64,000 nt of DNA from Mesocentrotus franciscanus (Eukaryota > Echinodermata > Echinoidea > Camarodonta > Strongylocentrotidae). The notes below the pieces were generated by a model. The model worked only from the letters and a program-made list of their open reading frames with translations. It was not told the origin of the DNA and ran no database searches. Below are positions 21,580-34,319 of this stretch, piece by piece. Positions within the stretch are counted from its first letter, which is position 1. Each line of letters starts with the position of its first letter. Position numbers and translations under genes: made by a program. Where the stretch lies: NCBI GenBank assembly GCA_037976565.1, contig CP137668.1, positions 28,437,113 through 28,501,112 of the forward strand, read 5' to 3'.

Positions 21580-24500
21580 GGTCGCCATACCAAATTTTAC
21601 ATTTTGATTGCTTTAAATAATATTTTGAATGATCAAGTTTATACAGCCCAGAGTCAATATTATACTACAAATGAATTTCACTGTTTTAGTTTATTAAACA
21701 TTAATATTCGAAGCTTACAAAAGAATTTCGATAATTTTGAAGAATTTTTATCTATCTTAAACGCATTTCCATTTTCTTTAATAGGAATTACAGAAACCTG
21801 GTTACACTCAACTTCTCCTCCAATATTCAATATTGAGAATTATGAATTAGTTCATACAGACCGTAAAAATGGAAAGGGAGGAGGTGTCGCTTTTTATACT
21901 CGTAATGATGTACAATGTAAAATAAGACATGATATTCAATTTGAAGAAATAGAAACATTATTTTTAGAAATTATTGATGATAAACATAAGAATTAAATCG
22001 TTTGGGTTATGTATAGACCACCTAACAATGTAGCCGACACATTTTTGGATAAGTTAGAATCATGCCTTGAATTCATTTCTAGAGGAAATAAAGATATATA
22101 TATCATGGGAGACTTTAATATCGATATGTCCTTACCTTATACTGTTCTTGGCCAACGCTTTACTAATTTATTATCTTCATTTTCTTTTAAACCTCTTATT
22201 AATAAACCAACTAGGACAACAAACGTAACACAAACTATAATTGATAATATTTTCTCAAACGTATTAGATAATAATAAACAGAATGGAATAATATACTATG
22301 ATATTTCAGACCATTTACCCATATTTACGATATGTCCGAATGATAAACACAAAATTCCCAATAAAGAACATACAACACGACGTAAAGAAACAAAGCGTAA
22401 TCTAGAATCCTTTAAAATAGACTTGAGTCAAGAAGATTGGTATGATATTTATTTTGAAAGAGATGTGAACAGTTCATATGAAAAATTCATAAACAAACTT
22501 CTTGGCCATTATGATAAAAATGTGCCCTCACAAGAATTAAATCTAATAAAAAGAAAAGTAAACGACTATGGATTACTCAAGGTATACTTAAATCAATATC
22601 TACTGAATTCGTTTATATAAAATATCACTTCGATCACCTACAAATAAAAATCAAAATAAATATAAAAAGTACCGTAATAAATTGACTTCAATTATTCGTT
22701 TGTCACGTAAATTATACTACACTGTATTGTAATAAAATTGAAAGTAATAAAGATAATAATCAATCATTATGGCAAACAATTAATGACATTTTAGGGAAAA
22801 AAAAGGATACTCCAAATGATATTGAATTTAATGACAATGGGCACCACATTAAAGACCCGAATGATGTTGCTGAGGCATTCAATAAATACTTTACTAATAT
22901 TGGACCGGATTTAGCTTCCAAAATAATCAATGAAAAGAATGATTTTTTGAAATATTTAAATAAAAACGTTAATCAATCCTTATTTTTTAATCCAACAAAT
23001 ATTCAAGAGATTTTAGAAATTGTTCGTTCATTAAAATGCAGTAAATCTAGCGGCTATGATGAATTAAGTGTATCTTTATTACAACAAATAATTCACTTCA
23101 TAGCTTCCCCGTTATCACATATCTTTAACTTATCTCTTTCCCATGGGATTTTTCCCGACCAACTAAAAATTGCGAAAATAATTCCGATATATAAAAAAGA
23201 CGACAGTCTAAAATTACAAACTACCGACCAATTTCTTTACTACCAAGCATTTCGAAATTATTAGAAAAAATAGTATATAAACGATTATATTCTTTCTTAA
23301 ATATGAATAACTTATTAATTCCTAATCAATATGGATTTAGAGAGAATCACTCCACTGATTCTGCAATTATGTGACAAAATAACTGATTCCCTCTAAAAAA
23401 GAACACATTGTAGGTGTTTTCATGCACTTATCGAAGGCATTCGATACCATGGACCATCGTATATTAATTCATAAATTAAAAGCATATGGCGTTAGAGGGA
23501 TGGTACTTTCTTGGTTTGAAGACTATTTGCGTAATAGACAGCAATATGTTATTTTTAAATCTAAAACATCAAATATTTCTACCGTAAAGTGCGGAGTACC
23601 ACAAGGCTCTATCTTAGGTCCCTTACTTTTTTTAGTATATATGAATGATATTGTTAATGCATCACCACTCCTAACATACGTATCTTATTCACATAAAGAC
23701 TTAAGCATTCTTATTACAACCCTCAATTCAAAATTACATAAATTATCATTTTGGTTCAAATCCAATAAACTCTCTAAATATTAATAAGACTAATTGTATT
23801 TATTTCAAAAACATAAACTCTAAACATGTACTTCATTATAATATTTTTATAGATGACATGCCCATAATCGAAAAAGAAGTTACAAAATTCTTAGGTGTAA
23901 AGATTGATTCAAATCTAACTTGGAATAGTCATATTAACAACATTTGCATGTTAGTCTCGAGAGGCATAGGCATTCTATATAAATTAAAATATTATCTATC
24001 ACAAAAGTCACTATTTATGCTATACAATTCTTTCATTTTGTCATACATATCTTATTGTAACATAGTATGGGGTAATAGTAATAAGATGAAAATTATGTTA
24101 ATATATCGTCTCCAAAAAAGCACTCCGTCTTTGTACACATTCACATTATTTAGCCCATACTGATCCAATATTTTATAAACTAAAAACATTACAAATCGCT
24201 GATATTCACATTTTTCACACTGCAATCTTTATGTATAAATTTTGGATAAATACCATACTTTTGGCATTTCGAAAGATATTTGTTTACAATAGTAATATAC
24301 ATTCATATCCTACAAGACACTCATCCGACTTCCATTTAACTAACCCAAAAATTATTATGGCCTATAAATGAATAAGACACCATGGCCCAGATATTTGGAA
24401 TGCTTTACCCGACAATATTAAACACTCTGCATCTCTTTGTTCATTCAAAGCCTCGATGAAAAAATATTTAATATCCAAGTATTCATTAACATTATTAGGG

Positions 24501-24945
24501 TCTTAACGGTTTTAATTGTTTGTTTAAAATAAATTAATTTTAGACGACCAGTCCATGATCAATACGAATCAAACACTTACTTCACCTGCACACACACCCA
24601 CTTGCACACACTTGCAATTTTTTCACTTTCTTTCCACTTTTTATTTAGATACTTTCTGAAAAAAATCTCTATACGTGACACATTATCCTAAATTATCCTA
24701 TAACAGCGTCATGTACCCCCCCCCCCTTTTGCCGGCTGCTATCGATTCAAGCATTTATGCTTATGATAGTTGGCCTCTGCATTTATTTTAATTCTTTGAT
24801 TATATATGTTATATATGCATTTTTGTGTGTGTATTTCAGTTGTCACTTGATGTAAATCAATTATATTATATACTATTATTGTTATTTAAATGTTTTGTAT
24901 TTGATTTATTAATAAATGCAGAAACATCTGCTCAAAAAATATATA
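21580..24945 (+). mobile_element. Second CR1/L2-like LINE copy, endonuclease and reverse transcriptase, inactivated
   Basis: The endonuclease reads LLNINIRSL, LIGITETWLH, VMYRPPNN, IYIMGDFNIDMS and DISDHLPIFT across 21670-22330 with a stop at about 21994. The RT follows: LKIAKIIPIYKKDD (23165), MHLSKAFDTMDHRILIHKL (23422), CGVPQGSILGPLLFLVYMND (23590). Where the FADD box should follow, the frame jumps from LLTYVS to YSHKDLSILI, so the catalytic aspartates are deleted. A C-terminal part (VTKFLGVKIDSNLTWNSHI, 23880) and an IWNALPDNIK phrase (24398) complete it. The tail is AATAAATGCAGAAACATCTG followed by TA repeats. Several other frameshifts are present. Confidence 0.9.
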
Positions 24946-24949
24946 TATA

Positions 24950-26291
24950 TTTACTGTCATGATGATTAGCATAGCAGGTTCTCCCATTCATTCTTCTTTT
25001 GATATTGCATGTACTGTTATCCTTCTCACTTTCTCATTCCTTTAGTCTTTCTGAACTTGCTCCTTTTCAAATTTCCTTTTCTCTTATTTATTTCTGGTCA
25101 TTCCTCTCTCTTTTTATTTACTCCCACCTCTCTCAATATCAAAACAATACAAATAGTTCTTGATATTGCAATTATTTGTCATCATAATAACATAACATGA
25201 ACTTAGTACTTGTACAATTCAAGAATTACGAGCGAAAAAAAGTGAATGAATTCAGTTATTATATAAAACAATGACCCTTGCATCTTTTATTTTTCCGTAT
25301 TTTTTTTTAAAGTTTGATTTCATTCAATATCAAAACAATACAAAAAGTTCTTGATATTACAATTATTTTTCATCATAATAACATGTGTATTTATATATAA
25401 ACACAATTGATAATTCTTCTTGTATGGAGGAACATTATTTTGTGTTTTTGTTTATTTTCCTGAACTCCGAGCAGAACTCAATACTTTCTGTTATATATAT
25501 ATATACCATGAATTAATAAGTGCACAGGCCTATTGTGTTTTTCGCCCACCTCTTCATCTCTCACTTTGGTATAAATCATTAAAGCAAACGTACAAAATCC
25601 ATAGCTACCTCAGAGAGATAGTTGCGTCACGTCACCGGAAGTATTCCTTTTTTGAATGTTTGATTGGTCAATCTATTCCGTCTCATGACGTTCCAAATAG
25701 TTTCCACCCATAGAGATTGCACATGGGAGAGGACTATTCGTAGCCCATGATTGACCTTAAAATCTCGTTCCCACACACGTCGTGTATGCGCGTATTACAA
25801 CTACCAATACATAATTTATCATAGAGCTATATAATAATAGATCCCTCTTAAAGTTAAAGACCAGTTTTGGAAACGCCCCTCTCTCAAAAAATTGAAATGG
25901 AAGCTCTCATTACCAATCATGTGAAACAATATGTTTTGACTAATACGTAATGATACAAATTTTGCCGGGAAAGTCGGGAAACCGCCTACTAATTGATATA
26001 TTTGGTAAATTATTATATCTATTGGGACCAAATAGATATCGCGCACGTGGTCGCGTAGTCCCATATACATCTTTCTGTGTACAGTGCTTGTAACTTTACC
26101 AAGACTGGGCCACATTTCTTATCATTTTGATGATTCCAGAACCTTGCAGTATACACCAATACTTATATGCTAGATGATCAACCTTTTCTGATCGATTCCA
26201 CAACGTTTCTTTCACAATGCAATCGCATGACCAGAACTGGTATTTATCTTTAATACGCTATGATGAAATCCATAAACCTGATGGGCGCCCT
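24950..26291. other. Spacer downstream of the P450 gene
   Basis: AT-rich DNA. A 68-bp block (25131-25199) is directly repeated at 25319-25386 (TCAATATCAAAACAATACAA core). No polyadenylation signal for the P450 could be pinned down close to its stop codon, and no other gene is seen. Confidence 0.4.
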
Positions 26292-29200
26292 CTAACGCTC
26301 TTCCAGTATGATCTCGTATGCCTTAGGAAGCAGCGTCGTTACACGGTGCCCAAAGTCATAGTTGGGTTGCACACCAGGAGGCAAGGTGATCTTGAACTGC
26401 CGAAGAATGTTGCTGAACAATAGAAACATCTCCATCTTAGCTAACTGCTCACCAACGCAAACTCGACGCCCTGTAAAAAAAAATTAATAGAAATTTTTTT
26501 AAAGCATAGAAAAGAGGCCCTATATGAATAAATAAGGGGATCCGATTTTTTGTAATCAATGTATTTATATAGATACCAGGAACATTCAAATTCGATGGAT
26601 ATATGTGATTTAAATTACAATTTCCACACATTCAATCATAGTAAAAAAAAATTACCATAATGATAGGCTTGTGATAAGATTGATATAATTTCAAGGACTG
26701 CTCTTTCTTGATCTAGTGAAAGAGAAAACTAATTGCAATGGGTCCCCCTGCACCCTACAACTCCTCGGAAATGACAACCATCCCCCCACTGACAAACTAG
26801 AGCTGATAGGTATGTATGATCATTTGTTGCAATGCTGTTTATTATAACAATCAGAGAAGACAAGGACAAACCTGGAAACCATAAAAGGGTGGACAGAAAA
26901 AAGGATTTGCCAGTAATCAAAATATGATACATGTATTACGATTTTATACTAGAAAGAAGAAAAAATATACGAAAAGGGCAACATAAAATTACATCCGTCG
27001 TATTTCTCCTCACCTACTCCAAATGGCATATATGCTTTGTGTTTAATTAACGCCGTCCCGTCCTCTGTCAGGAAACGCTCAGGTCGGAAAACTTCCGGGT
27101 CACCCCATATCTTAGGGTCATGGTGAATGTACAGAATGTTAACGGCAATAGTGACGTCTTCAAGTATATCATAACCTTTGACCTTTAGATCAGACGTTGC
27201 CCGATGTGGACCACCGATAGGGGCGATTGGGCGGTAGCGGAGAACCTCGACGAGCGTTGCCTCCGTGTAAGGCATCAATTTACGGTCCTCGAATCGGGGC
27301 GTGGTACCAGACCCAATCACTGAGTTTATCTCAGCTACAATCTGACGAGAAAATGAAAAATATCATTTGTCATGATCATTGGTATCAAATTATTCCTACC
27401 CTACCAGGCAAGATCCTATTTTCATCTCTCTCTTATGCGTACAGTCTTTGCTCTCAAAACGCTAACCTATACAGGCTCGCAGTTTGGAATAGCTTGGACA
27501 TAAACACAACCGAATCATCCTCACTATTATATTCATTCAAGCGTAAGCTCAAAGATTCCTTTTACATTCATAATTTACAAATTACAGACTTTAATTGTTT
27601 CTCTCAGATGACCATTGCTACATGCACGTATTCTATACTTCTATGTTACATGTTATTCATGATACTAATTTACGTGTCAGTGGCTGAAACTTTGTTTACG
27701 ATTTTCTATATTCCTATCAAATTTAGTTTGTACTGTATTCGGAAAACTATAACATATAAGCTTTGCTTCTTAATAGATCCCCCATATTTCACATTATCAT
27801 TTCTCTATATTACATGTCTATCATTGTTCTATTATACATTCTCTTGTTAAATCTTATGTATGAGACAATTTTGTTATGTGGAATGTTAAGCAATAAAAAA
27901 AAAAAAAAACATGAATGAATATTAAAATAATAAGAAAATAAAATAATGTTTCATTAATAGAATATAATTTTTGAGTAATTGATCTTGTGATGTCATTGAG
28001 TTCATACCTTTTCTTGAACTTCTGGATGGCCTGCCATGAATAGGCAAGCCCAAAGCAGCGTGGACGATGTCGATTCCGTCCCCCCCAAGAAGAAATCGAA
28101 GACGAGTGGCCATGTTTTCGTCAAATCCAGTTCACTCTTCTCTCCCGCTTCCCGCGCTCGATATATTTCCTTCAAGTACAAATCAATGATATCTCTGACG
28201 TCACTGGGTTCAAAGGTCGACTTATGCTCATTGACCTCCTCCTCCAGGAGCTTCCGGAATGCCACAAGATTCCTTCGGCGAGCGTTGCTGATGAAGGTAG
28301 GGAGGTCACCCAGGGGACCCGGATCTTCGGCCATAAAGTAGTCGATCCGTTGAATCATGTCATTGAATTTGGGATCCGAGTATTCGAATCGTCGACCGAA
28401 CGTAATGGCACAGATGATGTTTGATACAGCGTTGAACATAACAAAGTAAGGATCAAATGGTTTGCCGACCTTCCCCGACAAAACCTCATTTAATATCCGA
28501 GCTTCCGCGTTGATCGTGTTCTCGAGGGATTTTTTTCCATTTAAGTTACGAAGCGCAGCGAGACCAATGCGTCGGTGTTGTGTCCATTCGTCTCCTTCCG
28601 AGAAAATAATTCCACCTGTAGGTACAAAAGAGAGATTAAGTTCAATAAATGACATGAATACACTACATTTAAAAAATCATATCGTAAATCATTGGCATAT
28701 AAGTATATTTTCCAACGTATTTGAAGGGGATAATGGGCAGTTTGCCCCCTGAAAAGAAGATAATACCCGACTTTACAGTATTATTAGGGAATTATTGCAA
28801 GGTAAATAATCATAAAATTGTTTTTTAAACCCGATTAATCATTTTCTCAAGATCTTTCTAAGTAACGGAAATGTTAAGCATGGATTATGAGGTCAAACAA
28901 TAAAAATGAAGAGAAAGGAAAACTTGGATCACGCATATCTTTATAGGTTCCTGGTCAAACCATACAGACTTGACCGCTGTAACTATGTTTTGAATTGAAA
29001 CTAGAAAAGTCAACGCAAAGCGTAGCATCTCCTCGCAGGGTACTGGCCTATATACATGTACGTCAGAACAAGTTACCTCCATTAGACTATACTATTACAT
29101 TACTAGGCAAGGAAGTTAACCAATATTTTCACATATATAATTAGGTGTTTTTGCATATTTAATGAGCTATGACCTCTCACCTTTGACCTACATACTCCGA

Positions 29201-32056
29201 AATCGAACTTAGGCTGTGTGTTGATACCATGTACCTTCATATCAAATTTGATTAAAATCCGTCAAACGTTACTAAAGTTATCGATCAGAAACCAGATTCG
29301 CATATTTAATGAGCTATGACCTTTGACCTACATACTCGGGTATCAAACTTAGGCTGTGTTTTGATACCATGTACCTTCATAAGTTCATATCAAATTTCAT
29401 TAAAATCCGTCAAACATTATTAAAGTTATCTAACGGAAACCACAGATTCGCATATTTAATGAGCTATGACCTTTGACCTACATAGTCCGAAATTGAACTT
29501 ACGCTGTGTTTTGATACCATGTACCTTCATATCAAATTTGATTAAAATCCGTCAAACATTACTAAAGTTATCGAACGGAAACCAGATACGCATATTTAAT
29601 GAGCAATGTGATGATAATTTAGGCTGTGTTTTGATACCAAAATTATTGAATACCGCATTTATCATTCTTCAAATCATGTCTACATCGAGATTTAAAAAAA
29701 AGGTAAACAACAAATTTGAATTGAAAGACGAAAGGCTCTCACCCCCAGAAAACTCTCCCGAAAGTAATACTATTATCGGGGACATTGCCCCCCAAATCAA
29801 AAATGTTTTTAATTGATGCAAAATTCATATCATTGCGAAGGGGAAGCCTTACTGATCAAATATAACAACTTCCCTTTTCAAGATATGTTTGGGGCCCGCA
29901 GTAATCATCTCTCAAAAAATTTTAATTTTGAGATCCAGATTTCCTGCCTTCAGCGGTCCTCCGTAGAGCGTCAAAATTTGTGACGTCACATATGTAGCTA
30001 GCAACAAAGCATTTTAAGCCTTTCCATGATATCTATATGATTTTTCAGCAGATTATTCGTGTTTTTCAATAGAAAATCTTTCAATCCATATATAATTTGT
30101 CCATAATTATTAATTGTGAATTTTCTTCGGGTGTCTACTATAACAATTTCGTCTTACCATGATAATGGGTGACTGCTTTGAGTTCCCAGGGTCCTTCTCT
30201 TCCGGATGTTACGTCAGCATGTTTGACAAGAACCTCATTGACGAGCTCGGGACTAGCAAGAAATACAATACGACGTCCGCCGTTGTCGATGTACACGATA
30301 TCGCCGTATCTGCGAAAGAGCACTATGTGTTTGAGGTGTGTTTCCACTTTTCATTGCAGTATCTTGCAAGATACCTATTATAATCACCTTTAAATATCTT
30401 TACTAATATAATGCCTTTATACATTCCTATGTAACTGGCATTTTCAATGTTCTTTTTTTTTAATCTGGGGAATACATATGCATTCAGTATATAGGACCTA
30501 TTGCTGAAAAAAATGTTGTATAATAAACCTTTTTTTAAATAAATTGAATTAAATTGACAGTTCTCCGAAATGCGGATGACAGTCAGCGGCCTCTTTCTTG
30601 TGTGTTTAAAGGGGAACGCCATCCTAATATCAATGTGGATTTAATATTACCAGGAAGATACGAGAAATAGATCAGTCCATGTATAAAATTTATCCAATAT
30701 CGAATAAGAAATTTATGAATTATTAGACCCGCAAGGCACTGCAAGCGACCCAACGCGAATTGGCAAGTCTTTTGTCGAACCTTTCGAGCGTTTTTCCCAT
30801 TTGTTTTGTACTGAAAAATTCATAAATTTCTGTTCTGGTTGTTGTTGGTGGTGAATGAGTAGATCCGTTTCACAAAAGGGGTTATGAATAAACATTGTGC
30901 AATAATAGGACGCAAGGATTTAAAAAAAAATCATGAGTGAAAATAGAAATCTATCAATTTTTAGAGCTGAGCAAATTAATGGGAGACGTGCTCGCAAGAA
31001 ATATTATCATTGCGCATGTGCCAATGAACTGAAACGTAGTGTATAGAGTTCAGTGGAATATGCATCATACTCGTACCGCGCGCGCGCCGCTGTACAACGG
31101 AAGAATGTAAGTCCCGGAAGTGGCTCGAAATAACGTCTAAGAGGCTCGAAATAGCGTCCAAGAGCTAGGCTTCATTCGGCCTTTTAGGGCGTACTGGGTG
31201 TATCATAACTTTCTCATAGCTTACCGAAATGTTCTCAAGCTTTCAGTGATTATGTTTCTCTCCGATTACGTATATTATGCGTGTTAAAACCAGATTAACA
31301 TTAGGGTGGACTTCCCTTGAGTGACTATCTTTCTGTATGCAGACGAGCGGATTGAAGGGGGCATTGCTTATGGGAACCGGCTGGCTCCTGTATTTAATAA
31401 ACCATGGGAATCAAAGAGTTCTTTTATTCCCATTGTTTAATACAGGAGCCACCCGGAGTGACCCGATTCCCATAACTAATGCCCCCTTCAATCAAAATAA
31501 CAATTTTCTTTTCATGCAACAATAATTGAGAGAATAGGGGCTTGCAATGACAAAGGTGGAAAAGGGAGATTAAACAAAAGCTGTACTACTACTAGCCTTC
31601 GGAAATAGAGGGGTGGGGAAAGAAAGAAACGAGAGAAAGAGGAGGTATGAAAATTACATGAGAACGAGAAAAAAATCGATGTGAGAGTAAAGAGAGAGCA
31701 TAGACTCCAGAGAGAGTGGTAGAATTAAAGAAGGGGCGGAAAATCTACAACTGCGACACGGAAGGAAGAAGGTTAAATAGGTGTTTTAGTTTTTAGAGTT
31801 TTTAGTTCTTCGAAACAAAATACCTTTCAGCCAGTTTTCCGAGCATTACAAACGGGTTGGTACCTTGAAGCTTCAACAATAACCACGTCACGATGTGCAG
31901 CGGCCACGGCACGGGCATCGGTCCCGGTGGCAGATTTATCCTTCTCCGTTTCGACATCCATTTCATCATCCATACAAGCACAAGCGACGTCGCTATTCCT
32001 AACAAAATACTGCTGAAACCGACGTCGAACACATCACGAACCAGGTCTACGATCAT
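26292..32056 (-). CDS. Cytochrome P450, CYP2-like microsomal monooxygenase (5 exons)
   Basis: Haem-thiolate monooxygenase expected to sit on the ER membrane and oxidise small lipophilic substrates with electrons from P450 reductase. Exons, in gene order, are 32056-31824, 30309-30158, 28615-28008, 27341-27014 and 26470-26292. Every intron is GT-AG, the phases agree (2, 1, 0, 1), and the coding length is exactly 1500 bp, giving 499 residues, normal for CYP2. Visible motifs: N-terminal hydrophobic anchor at about residues 14-34 followed by basic residues and PPGP (43-46); I-helix GGTEST (306-311); ExxR as EVLR (363-366); PERF (418-421); haem loop FGVGRRVCVG (438-447) with Cys445 as the iron ligand. 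The start is the ATG at 32054-32056; the GTG just upstream is ignored. The stop is TAG at 26292-26294. Introns hold a foldback MITE, a 147-bp tandem array and a LINE tail, but no coding disruption. The CYP2 clan is inferred from motif spacing; the subfamily and substrate cannot be told. Confidence 0.93.
27352..27910 (+). mobile_element. LINE 3' tail in P450 intron 3
   Basis: A short C-terminal LINE fragment (LAVWNSLDINTTESSSLLYS, then FKRKLK) is followed by 3' UTR and an A-rich end, GCAATAAAAAAAAAAAAAAC. This is typical of a 5'-truncated non-LTR insertion. Its strand is opposite to the host gene. It ends 97 bp before the exon 3 donor. Confidence 0.7.
29153..29640. repeat. Tandem array of 140-150-bp units in P450 intron 2
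   Basis: Units start GCATATTTAATGAGCTATGA at 29153, 29300, 29450 and, diverged, 29590. Each continues with ACCTTTGACCTACATA and a CATCAAATTT-type block. Spacings are 147, 150 and 140 bp. Confidence 0.9.
31351..31492. repeat. 142-bp foldback MITE in P450 intron 1
   Basis: ATTGAAGGGGGCATT at the left and AATGCCCCCTTCAAT (with one extra base) at the right. The inner arms GGCTCCTGTATTTAATAAAC and its mirror also pair. No coding content. Confidence 0.85.
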
Positions 32057-32059
32057 CAC

Positions 32060-33360
32060 GACTGATTAAGGCAAATTTGTTGCAAAATTTTGGCCGCTAT
32101 GCTTTGCTGTTTCCTCAGAATCTGTTAACTACAAACACAAAATTGACACGTTGAAAATAAACGATGTGAATATGCATTCTCTTTGTGGATCAATAAGAAT
32201 TCTGGATTGCAACTTCATCCTATTTTTAATAGACATTACTGGTTTTAATTTAATCTCCTTATTATTATACGTACACGTACCCTCTTCACCCCGATAAGAC
32301 ACCGAGAAGGAGCCGATACCGCGGTCGACTGGACCTCAGTTAAATTGATAACGCGCCAGAATTTGGGGAGCCTATTTTAGTTAAATACTATTTTGTCTAT
32401 AGAATCTCTATCACCTTGATCAGGCTGTTTTTATGCATTAATTGGTAGGCCTACCTGAGAAGTGGTGTATTTAGGGCCGGAGTATATGCGACCCTCGGCA
32501 AACAATTAACCCCGGTCCCCTTCGCCTTATGTAATTAACCGTACAACTGAGGGAGCATTTACCCCATGATTATGAAAAATCGCAAGACAGCAAACGAGCG
32601 GTACAGTTTCGAATGTTTAACAATGATCGGCGGTTTAATTTCTATCCCCTAAATATTAATAAAGACGAGAAATTTAACAAGGTATAACCCAAAGTAATAT
32701 GGTTGATGAACTTTTGAATCGGGAGCCATTTTTTTCTTCATTCAAATTTTGAACCGTATCAAAATGTTATTCATAATAATGTACATCCTTTATACTCTTT
32801 CTCTCTCTCTCTCTCTCTTTACATTATATACTGATATTACTCCATATCGATTCTTTACAACACCATCATAAAACTTTATACTTTGAAACAACAACTCAAA
32901 ATGTGGAATAAGATAACAGCCTCGTTATTGCTCTATATAAAACCATCCACATTTAATATTCGAATGGAGCTTGGTACACAAGAGCCGATTTCTTCGACGA
33001 CGTGTTGATATCAACCTGTTACCGGACCGCATTCTTATATAGTTTTCATTTAAGGATGCTGATTATTCTTAAGGATGGAGTCTGCCTTTTTTACTAAATA
33101 CTATCCTATTTATACATAAATCTCTAAAGTTAAATTCTTGGCCTATTATCTTCTATTCAACATAGTGAGGTCTCCTAACGACAACTTGTGGACCAGACTA
33201 TACAATCAAAAGCGACAATACTTTCAATATCCGATTTGTAGAAAAAAAAAACATGAATGGTGCGATCGACATAAAATGTTTTCAATAAAAAATAGAAATT
33301 GCATCCACTGTAGTCCCTTCTTGTAAATTGCTTTAAACCGATTCCCCCCCCCCCACCCAT
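32060..33360. other. Upstream region of the P450 gene
   Basis: AT-rich DNA before the P450 start codon with a CT-dinucleotide run at about 32799-32818. No TATA box or upstream exon could be assigned with confidence, and no other gene is seen. Confidence 0.35.
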
Positions 33361-33369
33361 ACTTCAGAC

Positions 33370-33745
33370 CATCGTCAATTATGGTACCAAGTTATTTGTA
33401 TGTATGTACTATTTCAATTTCCTCATCATTTAATCTCACCGGACAACTACTCGGTTCGACTGGTTTATTGTTGCTAAAGTCGAATATCATTTTTTTGTTA
33501 CGTGTTGAGATCCCGAGAAAATTGTCATTACAACAGTCAGTATACCAGTTTAAAAATTGACATAGTTCGTTTCACATTCATTGATTAAACCTACAATAAC
33601 GTACACTGTCGTCGGCGAATTATATTGATTTCATTTGAAATTTTCATTTGAACCCAGGCTCATCTCAAGGTTGTGTACTTGCTCTCTGCCATCATCTTTG
33701 TCCTCTACAGACTACACTAATGACTGCCGTTACCTTTCACAATAT
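33370..33745. pseudogene. Reverse-transcriptase fragments of a LINE, in opposite orientations
   Basis: On the minus strand 33640-33380 reads FADDSVRYC, MIFDFSNNKPVEPSSCPVRL and IVHTYKYL with stops, the usual order after the FADD box of CR1/Rex-type elements. On the plus strand 33655-33740 reads SSQGCVL and, one frame later, YTND-like residues, the motif that precedes the FADD box. The two pieces therefore point away from each other; an inversion or two separate truncated copies would explain this. Confidence 0.5.
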
Positions 33746-33969
33746 TGATATGCAGAATGTTTGGTGTATTTTCTTTTAATTCAAATAACGGCAAAGTCCC
33801 TCTCGAGCACCTAGGTTTGTCTTTTCACCAAAATCAATTAATATCGATCTGTACAAGCTGGTTGAAAGATGAAAGATGTCGACCCGCGAGTTGAAAAATT
33901 GGCCTAGCTGTCAAAGCTTGCCGAAGGGGGCGCTATTAATTGCGAATCCGCTCTATTTACATTTTGTAC

Positions 33970-34318
33970 AAGCTAGTTAAATCAGAACTGATTTTATTAT
34001 TTACTATATAAATCTATGTATCTACCTATTATTGCTTAGTCCTCCAGAAAAAGCAGTCATCGAAATGAAAAAGTAACAGATGTGCATACCCCACCCCAAG
34101 ACCCCGCTATCCCACCTGTCACGTGCGCGCCACGCCCACATGCAACTTCCTCTCTAAAGCAGTCCCAGATACAACCAGGGACATGTTGCCAACAAGGAGA
34201 GGGGACGGAGGAGAGACATAGGTAGATACATAGATTTATATAGTAAATAATAAAATCAGTTCTGATTTAACTAATTTACCACAATAAATCATATGTATCT
34301 ACCTATTATTGCTTAGAC
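33970..34318. repeat. Inverted and direct repeats flanking a 160-bp spacer
   Basis: 33970-34025 (TTAAATCAGAACTGATTTTA, then ATGTATCTACCT) is mirrored at 34203-34270, and its end TATGTATCTACCTATTATTG is repeated directly at 34290-34315. This forms the left edge of the GC-rich repeat that follows. Confidence 0.7.
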
Positions 34319-34319
34319 C

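Noticed and set aside
28036..28424. Plus-strand frames opposite P450 exon 3
   Set aside because: They are antisense shadows of a well-supported coding exon.
29466..29816. 116-residue frame in P450 intron 2
   Set aside because: It begins inside the 147-bp tandem array and has no similarity to P450 or any domain.
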